Shown piece after piece: positions 12,236-22,060 of a DNA stretch of 64,000 nt. Each line of letters begins with the position of its first letter. Positions within the stretch are counted from its first letter, which is position 1. The notes under the pieces were generated by a model. It had not been told where the DNA came from, did not search any database, and saw only the letters and a program-made list of their open reading frames with translations. The stretch comes from Saturnia japonica (lineage: Eukaryota > Arthropoda > Insecta > Lepidoptera > Saturniidae). The position numbers were made by a program, and so were the translations under genes. Location of the stretch: assembly GCA_033032175.1 (NCBI GenBank), contig CM065309.1, positions 15,128,001 to 15,192,000 of the forward strand. Direction: 5' to 3'.

Positions 12236-13050
12236 AATAAAATAAATATCTAAACAACAACTGCTTACTTAATGTTAATATTATTAGATGAGATAGAGAT
12301 CTCCTTCACCTATACAATGTATTTTTTGTATTAATAACATTTATAAAGCCGAATAATGCCAATTGTAATTTTGTTGTTTTTATAGTTACTGAAAATTTCA
12401 GTTAGTTAATACTTCGAATTACTTGTTTAACGTTCTGAAACATTTATATGATTTTGTACCTAAGAATGACCATTAGTTTAACTGCCTGACTTTAAAGTCT
12501 TATTATTAATTATTAGTTAGGATTATTCTTTAAAAGCCTAAATAGTGTAATGTTCCGAATGAGTAGATAAGGATCTATTAGCCTCGGAAAGAGCACGTAC
12601 ACAATTTGCGGCCGATTGCCACGAATGGAACGTGCAATATCAGAATTGCGGGCGCACACGTACTGGACGGAAGATCAGACTCGATTTTGAGCAATGGTCC
12701 ATCGAAAACCGCACTCACCGCTTACTACAATACAACCCACGTGAACTAAGTGCAAAATATAATTGAGTTATATGTGTATGACGTAAACTCGGTTAAGTCT
12801 ACACAAATTATATTCACCACTAGTATTGAGATAATGAAAATTAATTGTAGAATTAAACTGTTTAAAATTAATCTATTGAAAAAAATATATATAAATGAAA
12901 AATACTGCTGTGGATTCGGAATATAATATTTAATCTGCACGTGGTGATCTTTATAAACTTACTTAACTTAATTGATCATACATATGAAATCAAGAGCAAG
13001 ATAGTTTCCAAGTCTGGTACGAATATGCATATACCTACTACATAATCTAT
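12236..13050. other. AT-rich DNA, nothing recognised
   Basis: 12560-12740 is more mixed in composition but gives no open frame or repeat identity. Confidence 0.35.
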
Positions 13051-13059
13051 AATGTATAC

Positions 13060-13200
13060 CAGTGCTTCCCAAAGTGGTATATATCGACCACAAGGGTCGA
13101 CGACGACTAGCAAGATGTGGGTTAATATCAACGTAAAAAATTGGGGCTCCATGAGACCTAAATAGGGGTCAACAACAGTAAATCTCATTAAAGCAGGTTG
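13060..13200 (+). repeat. Possible hAT terminal remnant
   Basis: It contains CAGTGCTTCCCAAAGTGG, the kind of end many hAT elements carry (CAGTGnTTCnCAAA), followed by 'GGTCGACGACGA' and 'TTGGGGCTCCATGAGA'. No matching inverted end or 8-bp target duplication was found nearby, so only a fragment can be claimed. Confidence 0.35.
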
Positions 13201-14262
13201 TGACTCTAATTGACTTTCCAGGAATGGAATAATGGTAGATACAATGACTTTTTATATATATACGTGACATAAGCCAATATCATTACATTAAAAAACGGCG
13301 TAATTTAACTATACTTACATACAGACTATAAATAATTCTTCCAGTTATATAGTACGCAAAAAAGGGAACGAATACAAAAGACATTAAATGTTATTTTTGT
13401 TGTTAGAACCAAATGAATTTATATTTTAATTTGTAATTACGTGCAACCGCGACACTGGATAGTACGCAACTAAGAGAATGTCAGGCAATTACCTGACTTT
13501 CATGTTGCCATAGTAGAGCGCGGCTAACGTATCTACACATATAAAAACATCTTAGCACAGATAGTACTTATTTTTTTACATTATATTTCCTTATAATATC
13601 ATCAGCTACATATCTACATTAACTATAAAAATAAAATATAATAATTTACCAGTTTATCCCAGCTCAGCCTACATACGTTTTTATTTTATCTGCGTGTAAG
13701 TTTTTATTTTACAAAATATAAAAGTTTTTTTTGCGGTAAATTGTATTCTGTAAATACATTTATTTTATGTAACTGATACTAAATTTTAATTTGTTTCGTT
13801 TTTATTTAAATATATTAAACTTCACATGCTTTTTAAATTACACTTCCCTACAGTTAGAAATTTAAATCTTTCAAAGTGAGCAATATATCTTCTGACACTA
13901 TTTTAGCTGTTAAAACACATTTGAAGATGATGACTTTGCAAAAAATCAATATCAGTTTTAGGCAGGGTATCAGGGGGTTTTTCGGGTAGAAACCCAAAAC
14001 CGAAAATCTTGGCAAGTGGTCTACAAGACAAAAAGTTTTGGGATCTCTGATGTATACAATAGCCGTTTGCTCGCCGCAACCAATGTAAGCAATAAAATTC
14101 ATGAGATTGTTGTTACTTTCGTTAGGTAAGCCGAGGAAAAAATACCATGTGTAAATACGTTAACGATACATGTAGATTTTTATGACTGCTTGTCAACGGT
14201 TCAGATTTTAATTGATTTGTTTACATTTTTTGTACGTATATTTTACGTATTACGTATCTTAT
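13201..14262. other. AT-rich DNA, nothing recognised
   Basis: No supportable gene, repeat end or RNA. Confidence 0.35.
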
Positions 14263-14264
14263 CT

Positions 14265-14418
14265 TATATATATAATTGATTTATCGGAAACGGCTCCAAC
14301 GATTTCGATGAATCTTTGGATTTAGATAATGTTTTACATTCCAAGTTCACCTAGATAGGTGTTTTTCTTTTTCTGATTATAAGACACCGAGCACAGCTCG
14401 GTCACCCAGATATTATTT
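14265..14418 (-). repeat. Dispersed repeat, minus-strand copy
   Basis: Read on the minus strand: 'ATCTGGGTGACCGAGCTGTG' at the start, then 'CACCTAGGTGAACTTGGAATG' type words and 'CGGAGCCGTTTCCGATAA' type words. It shares the second half with 12125-12235, and the ATCTGGGTGACC word also occurs at 11930. Confidence 0.6.
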
Positions 14419-15011
14419 TATTATAAGTGTAAAGAGAATCAGATTTTACTTGATGGAATGTGAATATTCAAAGTATAATAACTGAGTTCAAAAAAAAGTA
14501 GTTTTCCATTTTTCTCTAGATTATTTGTATGTCCGCAGTATTTTTGCTATTCTTTTACTGAAGTAATAATCTATATGCTTATGAGAAGTTTTTAAGTATC
14601 CCCACAACATGTAAAACCATTATACCCCTGGTTTTTTGGTGTCCGTGCCTTATATCGTGTAATATTGATAGACTTTTGCGTGATATAATTTAGTTATTAG
14701 GCATACATGAAGTGGATTGTCTGTGATAATACCTATAACGTATAGATAGATTCATTATTGGTTTAACCAAGCATTACATAATCTAATCCTATCCGGTATA
14801 GAAATTATTTTTTTCTAATTAATAGGTCTTTACCTATGAAATTGCCGTTCTGCAGTACTGGCCATTTCAAATCAAAATAATTTTTGTTTGGCTAAGAATT
14901 CTAATTTCAAATTAATTTTATTTTAAAAACATGGAATTATTTTTCCAAAAGTAGTCATTTGTTTATTGATTAGTGTTACATTTTCATTGCATTTCAATCT
15001 TTTTTGTCATC

Positions 15012-15995
15012 ATGGATACGTTAAAAATTCGAGTAATTATGGAATATGAGTACCGTCGTGGTAGCAACGCGGCACAAGCGGCATGCAAAATCAACGACGT
15101 TTACGGAGCTAACACTACAAACCAACGCACCACCTGTTATTGGTTTGCTCGCTTCCGTTCTGGGAATTTCGACCTGAAAAATGAACCTCGCGGTCGTCCC
15201 AAGACTTTGGTCGACAATGACGAATTAAAGGCGATTGTGGAAGCTGATGATAAACAATCTACGGCTGAATTAGCAGCAGCTTTCGACGTTAGCGTCAAAA
15301 CAATATTGGTCCATTTGTGTCAAATTGGCAAGGTAAAAAAGCTTGACAAATGGGTGCCCCACGAACTCAATGATCGTCAGCGCAAAGTACGCGTCGAGAC
15401 GTGCCTTGCACTGCTCAACAGACACACAAATGAAGGAATTTTGAACCGCATTGTTACCTGCGATGGAAAATGGATTCTGTTTGATAACCGCAAGCGCTCA
15501 GCAAGTTGGTTGGATCATGGTTCAGCACCTAAACAATGCCCTAAACGAAAACTTACTCCTAGAAAAGTGATGGTCACTGTTTGGTGGTCTAGCGCCGGTG
15601 TGATTCATCACAGCTTCTTACCAAACGGGGTGAGCATTACTGCAGATGTGTGCTGTGAAGAACTGAACACAATGATGGAGAAGCTGGCACATCTCCAACC
15701 AGCATTGGTCAATCGCTCGTCTCCGCTGCTCCTGCACGACAACGCGCGACCTCATACTGCACAGCAGACGGTCCCCAAGTTGCAAGAACTGGGGTTGGAA
15801 GTTCTCCGTCATCCGCCCTACTCACCAGACCTTGCGCCTACAGACTACTACTTTTTCCAGAATTTGGATAACTCCTTGGCGGGAAAAAAATTCAATACCC
15901 GAGAGGCAGTACAAAATGCCTTTGAAGAATTTGTTGCCTCCCGTCCAGCTGATTTCTTTAAGAAAACTTTAGTGTCCAATAAATTTTGCCAATAA
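15012..15995 (+). pseudogene. mariner transposase, 3' end replaced by insertion
   Basis: A cecropia-like mariner transposase. The natural start is the ATG at 15012 (MDTLKIRV...); an upstream in-frame ATG at 14973 lies in the leader. The frame is open through the paired-type DNA-binding region ('KLDKWVPHEL' linker), the first aspartate motif (TCDGKW), HDNARPH and APTDYYFF, so the DD34D triad is present. The first motif reads CDGKW where mariners normally have CDEKW. From 15965 the frame enters the inserted segment and ends after nine foreign residues ('TLVSNKFCQ'). The natural C-terminus continues at 18101-18215, but is itself damaged after 'KKGINKLP'. The product would therefore lack the last part of the catalytic domain. 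Confidence 0.88.
15901..15964 (+). repeat. 64-bp target duplication, left copy
   Basis: This piece of mariner coding sequence, starting GAGAGGCAGTACAAAATGCC and ending TTTCTTTAAGAA, is repeated without a visible mismatch at 18101-18164, on the other side of the inserted segment. Confidence 0.92.
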
Positions 15996-18100
15996 TCGAG
16001 GAGCCGAGATATTTTCTAACCCATACCTTACTCTAAAACAAGTTATATAGTCAAAATATAATTTGTTTATGATATGTAAAAGGTTTTCATTCAATTAATC
16101 CAAATTTAAAATGATACAAAAATTAAATATAAAAATTAAAAGTTCGTCTTTAAAAAAATAAACGATGAAAATCTAAACGTTAAAAATGTTAAAATAAAAC
16201 TACGTATCTTTATTATTTGGACTAATTAATTGAAATTTCGATAATAATATTTAAATAATATGTGCGAAGTTAATCGACGATTAGTACGAAATAGTTTTAT
16301 GTTTACTTCCAACTGTTTACCGATGAACTAAATTTAATTTAAATAAAATTTAACTATCTAGTTATATTTAAATTTATTTATGTGACATTTTATTACACAG
16401 TTTAATGTCACGCTTTTTAAATGTATTTTATAAGATCTCTTAACGTTTGCATTACGATTATTATATTAATTTAAATTATTACATATAAAATTTGGTATTT
16501 TTATCATAATAAAATTCATTAAAAAATTATGATCTTCAATTGAATTAGAACAAAATACGTTTAGTAGTCTGTCATCCAAAGATTCGTTAAGCAAATATTT
16601 TCCTATAATCATTGGATTCGTTTTTATATACGTGTCTGATACAATACGATCCACGATCCCTACTGATCACCGAACTTGATTCATTATTCTCCCAAATATT
16701 AAGAAAGTGTATATCCGTACATTGAGGTATTTAGGTACTCGGTACGTACACTATTACGAACAAAAATTGTGCTCCACTAGATACCGCGCAGCGCGAAGCG
16801 TGTGTGCATTAACTTTGAAGCATTGAACTTACTGATGGAGTGTCAACTTCTGTGTTTCTCGAAATGTTTAGTATCTCAGTGCACATGAAGGCATATTTAT
16901 GAAGCTAAATTTAGCACTCAAACGTGTAAACAACAAGTGCCCAGCACAGACTGTGAGTGCGAGTGTATGCACTCGAACGCGTGTTCTGAACAATCAGGTT
17001 GAAGTGTCGTGTCTAGTACGTAGTACATAATACCTGAATGATGCCTGTATGGACTTAATTTGTGATCCTAATGTGAAGATATTTGTAATAGTGCGAATTA
17101 GGTTTTTTATGGCAAAAAAAAAAATTGGAAAAGCTTCCTGAAAATTTTTCAAACACTGAACATCCCTTTTTCTGTCGGATTTTTATATGAACTCAAGACC
17201 ATCATAACCCACGATTCAAATAATGGATATGCGTAATTATTTTTTATTTTATTTATGGTCAGAAAGGTCTACCGGGCAAGCCAGTATTTGAATAATTCTT
17301 TAAAAATAATATATTTACGTGAGTCTGGTTTTCTACTCATACCAAGAAGCTATTCAGTAAATGAAAAAACTTCCTTAACTTAAACCGAGTAATAAATTAT
17401 TTATTGTTTTTATTTTATTGGACTATATTTGATTTTGTCTTAGATTTTTCTATCGTAATAGTTCTACATCTTGAATAAGTATGCCATACCATACTCTACG
17501 AACAGTAGAGCGCATAAAATTAGGGTAAGTACATTACAAATTGTTACCACAAAAGAGCTTGAGAGCTTTGATCCGTCTTAAAAAAATTATAATTAACTAA
17601 GCTAACATTCTATGAGACATTATGATTAAAAAATTAAAATCATGGGAAAATAATTATCCAGTAGACCTTATTCACTTCTATACAATGAGCTGTGTAAACG
17701 TTATGGCTACATTTAAATAACATTTCTGTCATCGAAAATAACTGCTAAGAAATAAAGCTGTGTAAATATGAGTACGTTTTTTATTTTATATTGTAATAAA
17801 TAATCATTTTATTAAAATAACTTTATTGTCATATCATTTTGACTGGCGTATAAATTATTAGCCATGTAAAGTATTTCTAATATCTGGGTGACCTACTTTT
17901 TTTATCGTTATAGACTTAGTAGTGTGGCCACAATCTCACCTGGCCTTATGTGACGTGTGCCAAGAGAACCGCTAAGTCTAGTGGAAGAAAAGCTCTCAAG
18001 TGCAGCTGCTGGAACACATACAAACAAGGGCGACAGATTTTCATCAGCTTTGCTCAGTATCTTTAATAATTATAATATCCTATCTAGGTAAACTTGGAAT
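15965..18100 (+). repeat. Inserted copy of the 9.9-12.2 kb segment
   Basis: A 2136-bp copy of 9904-12156 lying inside the mariner transposase gene. It has no terminal inverted repeats, no poly(A) and no Helitron ends. The left junction shares GAAAA with the source locus and the right junction shares one G, so microhomology is minimal. It carries the same A/T-rich, non-coding content as the source. Confidence 0.88.
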
Positions 18101-18164
18101 GAGAGGCAGTACAAAATGCCTTTGAAGAATTTGTTGCCTCCCGTCCAGCTGATTTCTTTAAGAA
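18101..18164 (+). repeat. 64-bp target duplication, right copy
   Basis: Direct repeat of 15901-15964. It is followed by the remaining mariner 3' sequence (18165-18280) and the right inverted end. Confidence 0.92.
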
Positions 18165-18280
18165 GGGCATCAATAAACTGCCGCTGCTTAATGCTTAATG
18201 CTTACTTCGATTAATACAAATAAAAAATACATGAAAAAAATTCGTTTAAATTTTTTCATACAAAACGGCAATTTCATAGG

Positions 18281-18927
18281 TGTTAGCGACGCATAGGCCT
18301 AAGCGTGATGATACGATAATAACGATTGTAAATATAAGTTGTAAGGATGAATAATTTGCACGAACGATCAATAATTAAATGTTTCTAATGTTTTGAATAT
18401 GTTACTATAGCGTGTAGGTATGTAAGAACAGTATATAAGTCATGAAAATGTGTGTAATCTAATAAAAATAATCACTTAAAGTACTAAAATCATATATTGT
18501 CAATAATTCATATTTTGTAAAAGTTATACGTAATGTTTTGTGTTATATAAGTAAAATAGCCTTCTGTATGCGTTTTATAATGTTTGTAAGCTCAAATAGT
18601 GCGTATATAACGAGTCACAAGACGTTTTAAGGTTGCAATGTTTAATGCTTTATATCTCCCGTGTTTATTAACCTATAATGTTAAAGTTAGTGTTTTTGAA
18701 TAGGTATTTGTGTCTACATTGATGTGAAATAGTTTTTATTGTAATTGAATAACTGTAATTAGAGATATTAACAATTTATTGTATTCTGTATACAAGTAAT
18801 AATAATAATAGACAGAGACAGCAATATTGCAACCACTGCGCATTACCGCGGTTAACGGACCACACCCAAGTTTGGTAATGAGCAGTACGGATAGAGACGC
18901 CATCGTCCGTCTCGCTCTCCGGCAAAC
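18281..18927. other. AT-rich flank leading to a GC-rich promoter-like segment
   Basis: Mostly AT-rich with no frame. From about 18830 the composition becomes mixed ('GCGCATTACCGCGGTTAACG'), leading into the TATA element at 18928. Confidence 0.35.
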
Positions 18928-18937
18928 CATATAAAAG
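18928..18937 (+). promoter_or_regulatory. TATA box (CATATAAAAG)
   Basis: A good TATA box in GC-rich sequence. Before the LINE inserted, the sequence continued from 18960 directly to 21487, so a start site 25-30 bases downstream would have fallen at or next to the LINE integration site. It could belong to an LTR, another mobile element or a host promoter; none can be chosen from the sequence. Confidence 0.4.
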
Positions 18938-18949
18938 GCGTTCTACCGG

Positions 18950-18960
18950 GGCCAACGAGC
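18950..18960 (+). repeat. LINE target-site duplication, left
   Basis: GGCCAACGAGC, repeated exactly at 21476-21486 directly after the poly(A) of the LINE. Confidence 0.88.
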
Positions 18961-20937
18961 ACGGAAAAGAACGCGGCGACTCGTGCGCACGACCACTATC
19001 CGACCGAGGAAAACCGCGCACGTTTACGCGCACTTCAAAGATCGGTTAGAGCCCGTATATTAGAACTCAGAAGTCACAGATGGGACGCCCTCGTCGAAGG
19101 GCTAAGGCCGTCGCATCTGGCTTACTGGAAATTAGCTCACAGCCTCAAAATAGAGGCTTCTTATCTTATGCCCCCCCTCGAGAGGGGTCCCGGTATACCG
19201 CTCGCCTTCGATAGCAGCGACAAGGCGGAGTGCCTCGCCACTTGTTTGGAGAGCCAGTGCTCTCCGAACAGTGTCGATGCAAATACCGACCGGGTCGAGG
19301 GTATCGATGGATGCGTGCGGGAGCTGGATAAGCTCCCCGCGACAGACTCCCTGTCCCCAGTCACGTCTGAGGAGGTTCTTTCCATTATAAAAAGCCTTAA
19401 GCTTAGAAAAGCACCAGGTCCCGACGGGATCAGGAATGAAGTACTTAGACTTCTTCCCGATCGCCTCATAGCTCTTTTGGTCTGCATCTTCAATGTAGCC
19501 ATAGCCCACTGCCATTTTCCAGCCGCCTGGAAAAAGGCCATAGTCATAGGTATCCGTAAGCCCGGCAAGAGCGCGTCGCTTCCCGACAGCTATCGCCCGA
19601 TCAGTCTCCTAAATACTTTAGGGAAAATGTACGAGCGGATCCTTCTGAACCGTCTCAAGTCAGTAATAGAGGAGAAAGACCTCTATCCGCCTGAGCAATT
19701 CGGTTTCCGTGCTAGATATTCTTGCACTCATCAAGTGCACCGCCTCACGGAGCACGTTGCATTTAATTTTGCTGAATTATATAAACCCCGCCGTACACTT
19801 GCGGTCTTTTTCGACGTTGCCAAGGCCTTCGATAAGGTCTGGCACGAGGGATTGATCTACAAGTTGTATCACTTTGAAGTCCCCGATAGGCTAATTAAAA
19901 TAATTCGCGACTATCTAACAGATCGCACCTTTCGCTATAGAGTGGAAGGTGAATTGTCCACGCCCCGTCCAATACGCTCAGGCGTTCCCCAAGGTTCGAT
20001 CCTGGCTCCTAGCCTATTTAACCTGTACGTCAGTGACCTACCTCGACTCCCGGAGGTCGAGGTAGGGCTATACGCTGATGATACAGTCTTATATGCCTCA
20101 GATAGGAATAGATCCGACCTCAGACACAAAGTCCAACGCGCCGTGACCACTCTCGGGAAGTGGTTTAACGAGTGGCGAATAGCCGTCAATCCCTCGAAGA
20201 GCGCCGCGATGCTCTTCGATGCGGATTCGTCACAGATACCGTGGAAGCTTAAACCTGTTAAGCTCTACGATAATCCGATTCCGTACGTAAGAGAGACCAA
20301 ATATCTAGGGGTAACCCTAGATAGTAGGCTCTCTTTTAGACCCCACATCCGTAAGGTTAGGAACAGGGCCGCGTGGGTCCTGGGCCGGTTGCATCCTCTG
20401 TTGTGTTCGGTGAGCAAAATGTCCACGCGACATAAGCTCACGCTCTACAAGACGTGTATTCGACCAATTTTGACATACAGTTGCGCTGTGTTCGCACATA
20501 TGTCCGAGTCGAGTTTCAAACGGTTACAATCGATACAGAATAGGTTCCTCTATCGTCTCACCGGGGCCCCGTGGTATGTTCGAAGCGTAGATCTCCATAG
20601 AGATATGGAGCTTCCTTCGATACATGCCTACGTTAAACAGCTCTCCCGTTCGTATTTCGACACCGCGTCGAACCACGCGAATCCGTTAATAAAAACAGCC
20701 GCCACTTATGTTCCGGCACCCACGGACATCCGGTGCAAACGCCGGCCGCGCAACATTTTTATTGATCCCGACGATCACATCGAAAATGCGAATAAATATT
20801 ACACATCCGTCTCTCCAAACAGAGCGTGCCAGCGCCCACGCCCGCGTAACCACCGCTCTCTCCGCAGAGGGCGGGCGGTCAACTTCGCTCCCGCACACCC
20901 GTCACGTCCACCCTCTCTAGCGGTAACCCAAGCCTAG
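18961..20937 (+). CDS. Jockey-clade ORF2 (reverse transcriptase), N-terminally truncated
   Basis: Reverse transcriptase of a Jockey-type LINE, which copies its own RNA into DNA at the insertion site. The frame is open from the first LINE base (18961) to the stop at 20935-20937, about 658 codons; the first in-frame ATG is at 19168, but the family sequence continues upstream ('HLAYWKLAHSLK'). Visible motifs: 'KAPGPDGI' (fingers), 'SYRPISLLNTLGK', 'FFDVAKAFDKVW' with the first catalytic aspartate, 'GVPQGSILAPSLFNLYVSD', and the active-site box YADD at 20071-20082. A thumb region and the Jockey-like C-terminus ('YKTCIRPILTYSCAVF') follow. No frameshift or stop was found, so insertion seems recent. 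The apurinic endonuclease domain is lost by truncation, so the copy cannot move by itself. Confidence 0.92.
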   Translation, partial: TEKNAATRAHDHYPTEENRARLRALQRSVRARILELRSHRWDALVEGLRPSHLAYWKLAHSLKIEASYLMPPLERGPGIPLAFDSSDKAECLATCLESQCSPNSVDANTDRVEGIDGCVRELDKLPATDSLSPVTSEEVLSIIKSLKLRKAPGPDGIRNEVLRLLPDRLIALLVCIFNVAIAHCHFPAAWKKAIVIGIRKPGKSASLPDSYRPISLLNTLGKMYERILLNRLKSVIEEKDLYPPEQFGFRARYSCTHQVHRLTEHVAFNFAELYKPRRTLAVFFDVAKAFDKVWHEGLIYKLYHFEVPDRLIKIIRDYLTDRTFRYRVEGELSTPRPIRSGVPQGSILAPSLFNLYVSDLPRLPEVEVGLYADDTVLYASDRNRSDLRHKVQRAVTTLGKWFNEWRIAVNPSKSAAMLFDADSSQIPWKLKPVKLYDNPIPYVRETKYLGVTLDSRLSFRPHIRKVRNRAAWVLGRLHPLLCSVSKMSTRHKLTLYKTCIRPILTYSCAVFAHMSESSFKRLQSIQNRFLYRLTGAPWYVRSVDLHRDMELPSIHAYVKQLSRSYFDTASNHANPLIKTAATYVPAPTDIRCKRRPRNIFIDPDDHIENANKYYTSVSPNRACQRPRPRNHRSLRRGRAVNFAPAHPSRPPSLAVTQA

Positions 20938-21441
20938 GTCCGTTCCTCGGAGTGAAACCCTTGGGTCAGGCAACCGCCCGCGCGATACAAGTGACACTGT
21001 ACGTGTATCACTTAGCTACCTACATACAACACTACACACGTATGAACATACACACGTGCACACCACACAGGTACATAGGTTCTGTGAGGGACCTTTTTTT
21101 TTTCTTTTTTTACGCTAGTTAGTTAGCGCTAGTTAGTGTAGAAACATTCCGATTACTGAATACACATACGCACGGTTCCTTCCTTCCTCCCAGGAGGAAG
21201 GGAACGTGCCTATGTGTATAAATTAGTTAGCTCGAATCGTAGGTGTAGGGATTCGATTAGATCGCGACTTATTTGCGAACGCGGCGACCGCCCGAGCCGA
21301 GGTCCGGCCACTTTGGCACCCTCGTGCGAGTCGTCCACAAAACTTTCGCGGCTGAGTGCCCCCTGCGCTCGCCCCCAAGTCCGGTGAAGCTGTAAAAGCC
21401 GCAGCGGCTTTAGGGCCCCTAAGGCTAACAGTGTAGTCAGT

Positions 21442-21445
<4 letters not shown>
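20938..21445 (+). other. LINE 3' untranslated region
   Basis: Non-coding part of the LINE between the ORF2 stop and the poly(A), with a T-rich run near 21090-21110 and the sequence 'TTCCTTCCTCCCAGGAGGAA' near 21179-21200, which can fold on itself. Confidence 0.7.
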
Positions 21446-21475
<30 letters not shown>

Positions 21476-21478
<3 letters not shown>

Positions 21479-21486
21479 CAACGAGC
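21476..21486 (+). repeat. LINE target-site duplication, right
   Basis: GGCCAACGAGC, identical to 18950-18960. Confidence 0.88.
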
Positions 21487-22060
21487 GCACACGGGTACCA
21501 CAAGCTGAAGAATCAAGACTCAAGACTCAAGACTCAAGAAACTGGAAGAAACCGTACCCAGAAGACATAGTATTAACAAAGTGTATTGTCTTGAAGAATA
21601 CAGCAAATTTTATTGTGGTGCCTGTGTGTCATTTCTTCGCATCTTCACTAAGTTCAACCCGCCAGCGACCCAGTCCATTCCGCTCCGTGCTACGTCATCG
21701 CCGCGCCTACCAGCAGGCACCTCACTGCGTGTGTGTACCTTAATGTTTCGCCCTCTTCACGCCTAGTAGTTTCGGGTGTGAACAGGGTTGGTCGCACGTA
21801 GTGAGAGGGGCTCGCACGCACTGGTTTCCAGACAGCTGGTTAATGTAGCGTGTTATCCGCCGTCGGCTTTGGTTTCAACAACACAGCGTAACATATCACA
21901 CAACGCGACTGTATCGGCCAGATTTACATCGTAAATACCGACCTGCCACCACCTTACTATTTCTTCTTCTTCCTAACTTGGCAACTGGTCCTCTTTAATG
22001 AAGACCATTACTGCCATTATTGAGTGAATTACAGTGCCATGTGTTATGACGATTCAGTAT
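21487..22060 (+). other. GC-rich continuation of the promoter-like segment
   Basis: Before the LINE insertion this followed the TATA box at 18928 directly. It starts 'GCACACGGGTACCACAAGCT', holds three tandem TCAAGACTCAAGA units (about 21510-21540), and continues through mixed-composition sequence to about 22060 before AT-rich DNA resumes. Short frames exist but match no known family. It could be the R/U5 region of an LTR or an untranslated exon. Confidence 0.35.

Larger units (their letters stand above)
14833..18280 (+). mobile_element. mariner element copy 2, split by a 2.1-kb insertion
   Basis: The left end begins CCTATGAAATTGCCGTTCTG after a TA at 14831-14832. The reversed right end begins CCTATGAAATTGCCGTTTTG, a good inverted-repeat match. 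Without the inserted 2136 bp and the extra 64-bp copy, the element is about 1248 bp, normal for mariner. The base pair after the right end is TG, not the expected TA. The transposase reads on the plus strand but is broken by the insertion. Confidence 0.9.
18961..21475 (+). mobile_element. Jockey-type LINE, 5'-truncated, with poly(A)
   Basis: A 2515-bp non-LTR retrotransposon copy. It is bounded by identical 11-bp target-site duplications and ends in 30 A residues (21446-21475), the signature of target-primed reverse transcription. It starts inside ORF2, so ORF1 and the endonuclease part are absent. A 3' untranslated region of about 500 bp follows the stop at 20935-20937. It is much richer in G+C than its neighbours. 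Confidence 0.93.

Noticed and set aside
15965..18100. The inserted segment as a Helitron, LINE or LTR element
   Set aside because: No TC/CTRR ends, poly(A), inverted TG/CA ends or coding sequence, and the 64-bp duplication is atypical for all three.
18281..22056. A confident solo LTR (TGTTAG...CCTAACA)
   Set aside because: The flanks (CATAGG and AGATGG) are not a target duplication, so only promoter-like features are reported.
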